A stretch of DNA of 23,604 nt from NCBI GenBank assembly GCA_051880395.1, contig JBJENW010000048.1:1-23604 (forward strand). The letters run 5' to 3'. Source of the DNA: JBJENW01 sp051880395. GTDB taxonomy: Bacteria > Bacillota > Clostridia > Lachnospirales > Lachnospiraceae. Within the stretch, counting starts at the first letter, position 1. Each line of letters opens with the position of its first letter. Of this stretch, positions 21,424 through 23,604 are shown piece by piece. Under the pieces are notes generated by a model. It saw only the letters and a list, made by a program, of their open reading frames with translations, was not told the origin of the DNA and did no database searches. The translations under genes were made by a program, and so were the position numbers.

Positions 21424-22749
21424 CTATGCTTCCGTTTCTTTCTTCTCTTTCTCAAACAGCTCTTTTGCCTCTTTCAACGTCTTATCCTCGATGTAATACG
21501 CGATCGCCGCATTTCCTACTGCCGCTGTCCCCGCAAACGCAATCCCGGAACTGATGACCGTTCCTGCTCCCGGAATCAGCTTCGTCAATTGCTGCGCAGC
21601 TATTCGGAAAATATGCCCGGCACCCGCAACGCCCCCGATGCTGACCAAAAATTCTTTTGCAGAATCCAGAGAAAGCTCCCGTCCGCTTAACGCTGCGATC
21701 AAAACAACCAGAACCGCTTCGATCGCATTTAAAATATACATATCCGCGATCGGAATCGGTGTCACTGCCACTGCTGCCGAAATCCCCGAAAAAATAGACG
21801 TAAAATGCTTTGCCAGTTTCCGCACCAATTCTTCGATTCGAAATGCCATGCGCATTCCCATTCTCGCATCCGCATCAGAAATAGCTTCCTCCAGACTCTT
21901 TAACAGTTCCTCGATGTGATATCTTCCGTCAAATGCCATCTGCAGCTGTTCCACATCTTTTTGTGGCAAATTATCAATACTCGCCACATCCAGCTCGATC
22001 CCGTCCGGCGTCTGCCAGTCGATCATGGACGAAACCGCCACGATATCCTGAATCTTCAATCCGCTTTTTATCAGAATCGACTTACAGTTCCTCGTCACCT
22101 CTTCAATCTTCTGCTTCTTGTTTTCCGAATAATGCGCCGGGTCCGTTTCCCTTGTCGGCGGCATCGCATCACATTTATTGACCACGGCGATCACCGGCAG
22201 GTCCAGTTTGTTTATCTCCTTATACTGACCCACCAGTTGTTTCATAAACGCTGCATCCGAATCAATATCATCCCGATGTGTACAATTTAACATCAAAATC
22301 GCCACATCCGGTGAAAACTCCACCATCTGATCAATCAGATTTTCCTCCGCCGACATCCCTTTTTCCAGACTCACCGACTCTGCAATTCCCCGCGTGTCCA
22401 AAATCTCCATCAAGACACGCTCTCGGTCTTTGATCTCATACGGATGCGTGTCTACTGTACAGCTCGCCACATCACTGACTTTTGCAACATAACCGCCACA
22501 GATGGCATTGATCAGACTGCTTTTTCCTACGCCGGTCCGGCCCATCAAAAAGATACGCGGCGGCCGGTGCGCATCAATGCCGTCCATGAGTTCTTTTAAC
22601 TCTTTGTCACCGAGAATCTTGTCCTGAATCATGCTCTTTACTTTGTCCGGAATCGCATCCGGTAAGTTTTGTATGAGGTTATCCAGGGTTTGGTAGATGT
22701 TTTTTAAGTTTTGTAAGCGTTGTTCTATGGTTTGGTCGTTGGTTTTCAT
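21424..22749 (-). CDS. Era/dynamin-like GTPase with C-terminal membrane DUF697-like domain
   Basis: A 441-residue protein. The GTPase domain (about 60-245) shows G1 GRTGVGKSS (70-78), G3 DTRG (118-121, where most relatives have DTPG), G4 NKCD (191-194) and a G5-like VSS (239-241). A helical linker follows, then a hydrophobic region at about 318-420 (AAVAVTPIPIADMYILNAIE, VLVVLIAALSG, SSGIAFAGTAAVGNAAIAYY), which resembles the DUF697 membrane-associated domain found behind such GTPases. The N-terminal 55 residues form predicted amphipathic helices. A role in membrane or stress responses is possible, but the family is poorly understood. GGAGGAGAG precedes the ATG. It starts 60 bp after the broken AbiEii-type gene; a link between them is not established. 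Confidence 0.82.
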   Translation of the reverse strand: MKTNDQTIEQRLQNLKNIYQTLDNLIQNLPDAIPDKVKSMIQDKILGDKELKELMDGIDAHRPPRIFLMGRTGVGKSSLINAICGGYVAKVSDVASCTVDTHPYEIKDRERVLMEILDTRGIAESVSLEKGMSAEENLIDQMVEFSPDVAILMLNCTHRDDIDSDAAFMKQLVGQYKEINKLDLPVIAVVNKCDAMPPTRETDPAHYSENKKQKIEEVTRNCKSILIKSGLKIQDIVAVSSMIDWQTPDGIELDVASIDNLPQKDVEQLQMAFDGRYHIEELLKSLEEAISDADARMGMRMAFRIEELVRKLAKHFTSIFSGISAAVAVTPIPIADMYILNAIEAVLVVLIAALSGRELSLDSAKEFLVSIGGVAGAGHIFRIAAQQLTKLIPGAGTVISSGIAFAGTAAVGNAAIAYYIEDKTLKEAKELFEKEKKETEA

Positions 22750-22809
22750 AGTCTCTCTCCTCCATTACTTACATCCATTTACTGTTTCATATCTCATTTT
22801 ATTTTTCTT

Positions 22810-23604
22810 TTATAAATCATCTCCGCCATTCTGCTTATATATAAATACATCTGACTGTGCTACAATGGCAATGCCGTTTTTTACAGCATCATCATATACC
22901 ATATCTTCATAAAGTAATTTTTGTGTGAGATTTCTATAATCCGATTCATAAAACCTACTCTCAATAATTTCCTTCAGCATATCCGGAATATTATATTTCA
23001 ATTGAGCAGACGGATTATTTTTCGAATGCATACGATCATTTCTAACTATATCTATCAAAGAATCTAATTCAGCATCTAACTCAACCTGACTGAGTAATTT
23101 ACAAATGTCATAAAGATGCCTTGAATCTCTATCCTGCATATTTTGAAGGCGATAATCACATATTGCAAATATCTTATCTATAAAAGTTCTCCTCACAGAC
23201 TGGACATTCATAGTTACTGTTGCTGCTTCAAACGGTATTGGCAATTTAATGCCTCTTTGCTTGCAAAATTTACCAACATAACTTCCTACCTCATGTTCTT
23301 CTACCGGATATACCGTCTGATAATAACTAGTCTCAATTATGATTTCCATAGGAATATCTGCAAATAATGACGCATACTTAAAAATATATTTATTGTAATC
23401 ATATTTTGACTTTATTTTTTCTGGATTATCCAACATCATTCCTAATAATTCCGCAATTCCAATAACACACTCTTTTGATTTTTTTCGTTCAGATTCTGTC
23501 GGTTTTCTATTCATAGACAAATCAATATCTTCTGAAAAGCGATCAATCAGTATCTTTTTCCACCATAAGCTCTGAACGACCGGTTTCCCTTGCCACAGTC
23601 TCAA
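22810..23604 (-). pseudogene. AbiEii/AbiGii-type nucleotidyltransferase toxin, internal deletion, cut by window edge
   Basis: The main frame gives about 250 residues starting at LIDRFSEDIDLSM, the conserved AbiEii motif with the catalytic acids, followed by the family's FADIPMEIIIETSYY region, the AATVTMNVQSVRRTFIDKIF segment and a helical tail. Family members begin with a segment like 'EKD(Y/W)', then about 30-40 residues with the GGTSLSK nucleotide-binding motif, before LIDRFSEDIDL. Here the right-hand end in another frame reads ETVARETGRSELMVEKD and joins directly to LIDRFSEDID at about 23550-23552, with a frameshift. The GG(T/S)LSK core is therefore missing, and the enzyme is probably inactive. 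Bases are more AT-rich than in the neighbours, consistent with acquired DNA. AbiEi would be expected beyond the edge. Confidence 0.78.

Noticed and set aside
1..23604. CRISPR arrays, tRNA or rRNA genes, insertion sequences, riboswitches
   Set aside because: No regularly spaced repeats, no cloverleaf or rRNA-like stretch, no transposase motif and no recognisable riboswitch core were found by reading both strands.

Overview
The window looks like a chromosomal segment of a low-GC, anaerobic Firmicute, most likely a gut-type Lachnospiraceae (Clostridia). The evidence is strong AGGAGG-type ribosome binding sites, SigA-like promoters, a ferredoxin-rich [FeFe] hydrogenase-like protein, L-lactate dehydrogenase, a MATE pump, chemoreceptors, and a pyrE/purE-M-N-D biosynthetic block. 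Genus-level placement is not possible by eye. Almost all genes lie on the minus strand. The exceptions are an ECF sigma/anti-sigma-like pair (17465-18860) and a HicA/HicB-type pair (20719-21320).

Layout, left to right. 1-4715: two chemoreceptors (one cut by the window edge) flank a glycerol-1-phosphate dehydrogenase-like protein and a YhfC-type membrane protein. 4831-9761: metabolism and redox genes, namely ldh, a MATE exporter, a monomeric [FeFe] hydrogenase-like protein and a HAD phosphatase. A GC-rich, perfect 32-bp inverted repeat lies between the last two. 9915-13433: purine operon purE-purM-purN-purD, ended by a terminator. 13544-17273: probable operon read from a promoter before pyrE, in the order pyrE, a 50-aa one-helix microprotein, VanZ-like protein, a 105-aa three-helix protein, and an M29 aminopeptidase with a large N-terminal extension. 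17465-18860: divergent ECF sigma factor plus membrane partner, closed by a strong terminator. 18908-20558: TetR regulator, flavodoxin-family oxidoreductase and FMN-binding membrane protein. This operon has a full-consensus promoter with an operator-like dyad on its -10, and its last gene carries a one-base frameshift. 20719-23604: accessory-looking stretch with HicAB, a dynamin/Era-like GTPase with a DUF697-like tail, and an AbiEii-type toxin gene that appears to have lost its nucleotidyltransferase core.

How the genes fit together. The pur and pyr blocks supply nucleotides. Ldh and the hydrogenase-like protein deal with pyruvate and ferredoxin redox. The TetR operon looks like an inducible flavin redox response. 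The right end resembles a small, partly decayed toxin/defence patch. I see no rRNA, tRNA, CRISPR array, transposase or replication origin. The most distinctive items are the 32-bp palindrome, the two broken genes (FMN-binding protein and AbiEii), the GSR-type HicA, the pyrE-linked microprotein and the hydrogenase with altered H-cluster motifs.
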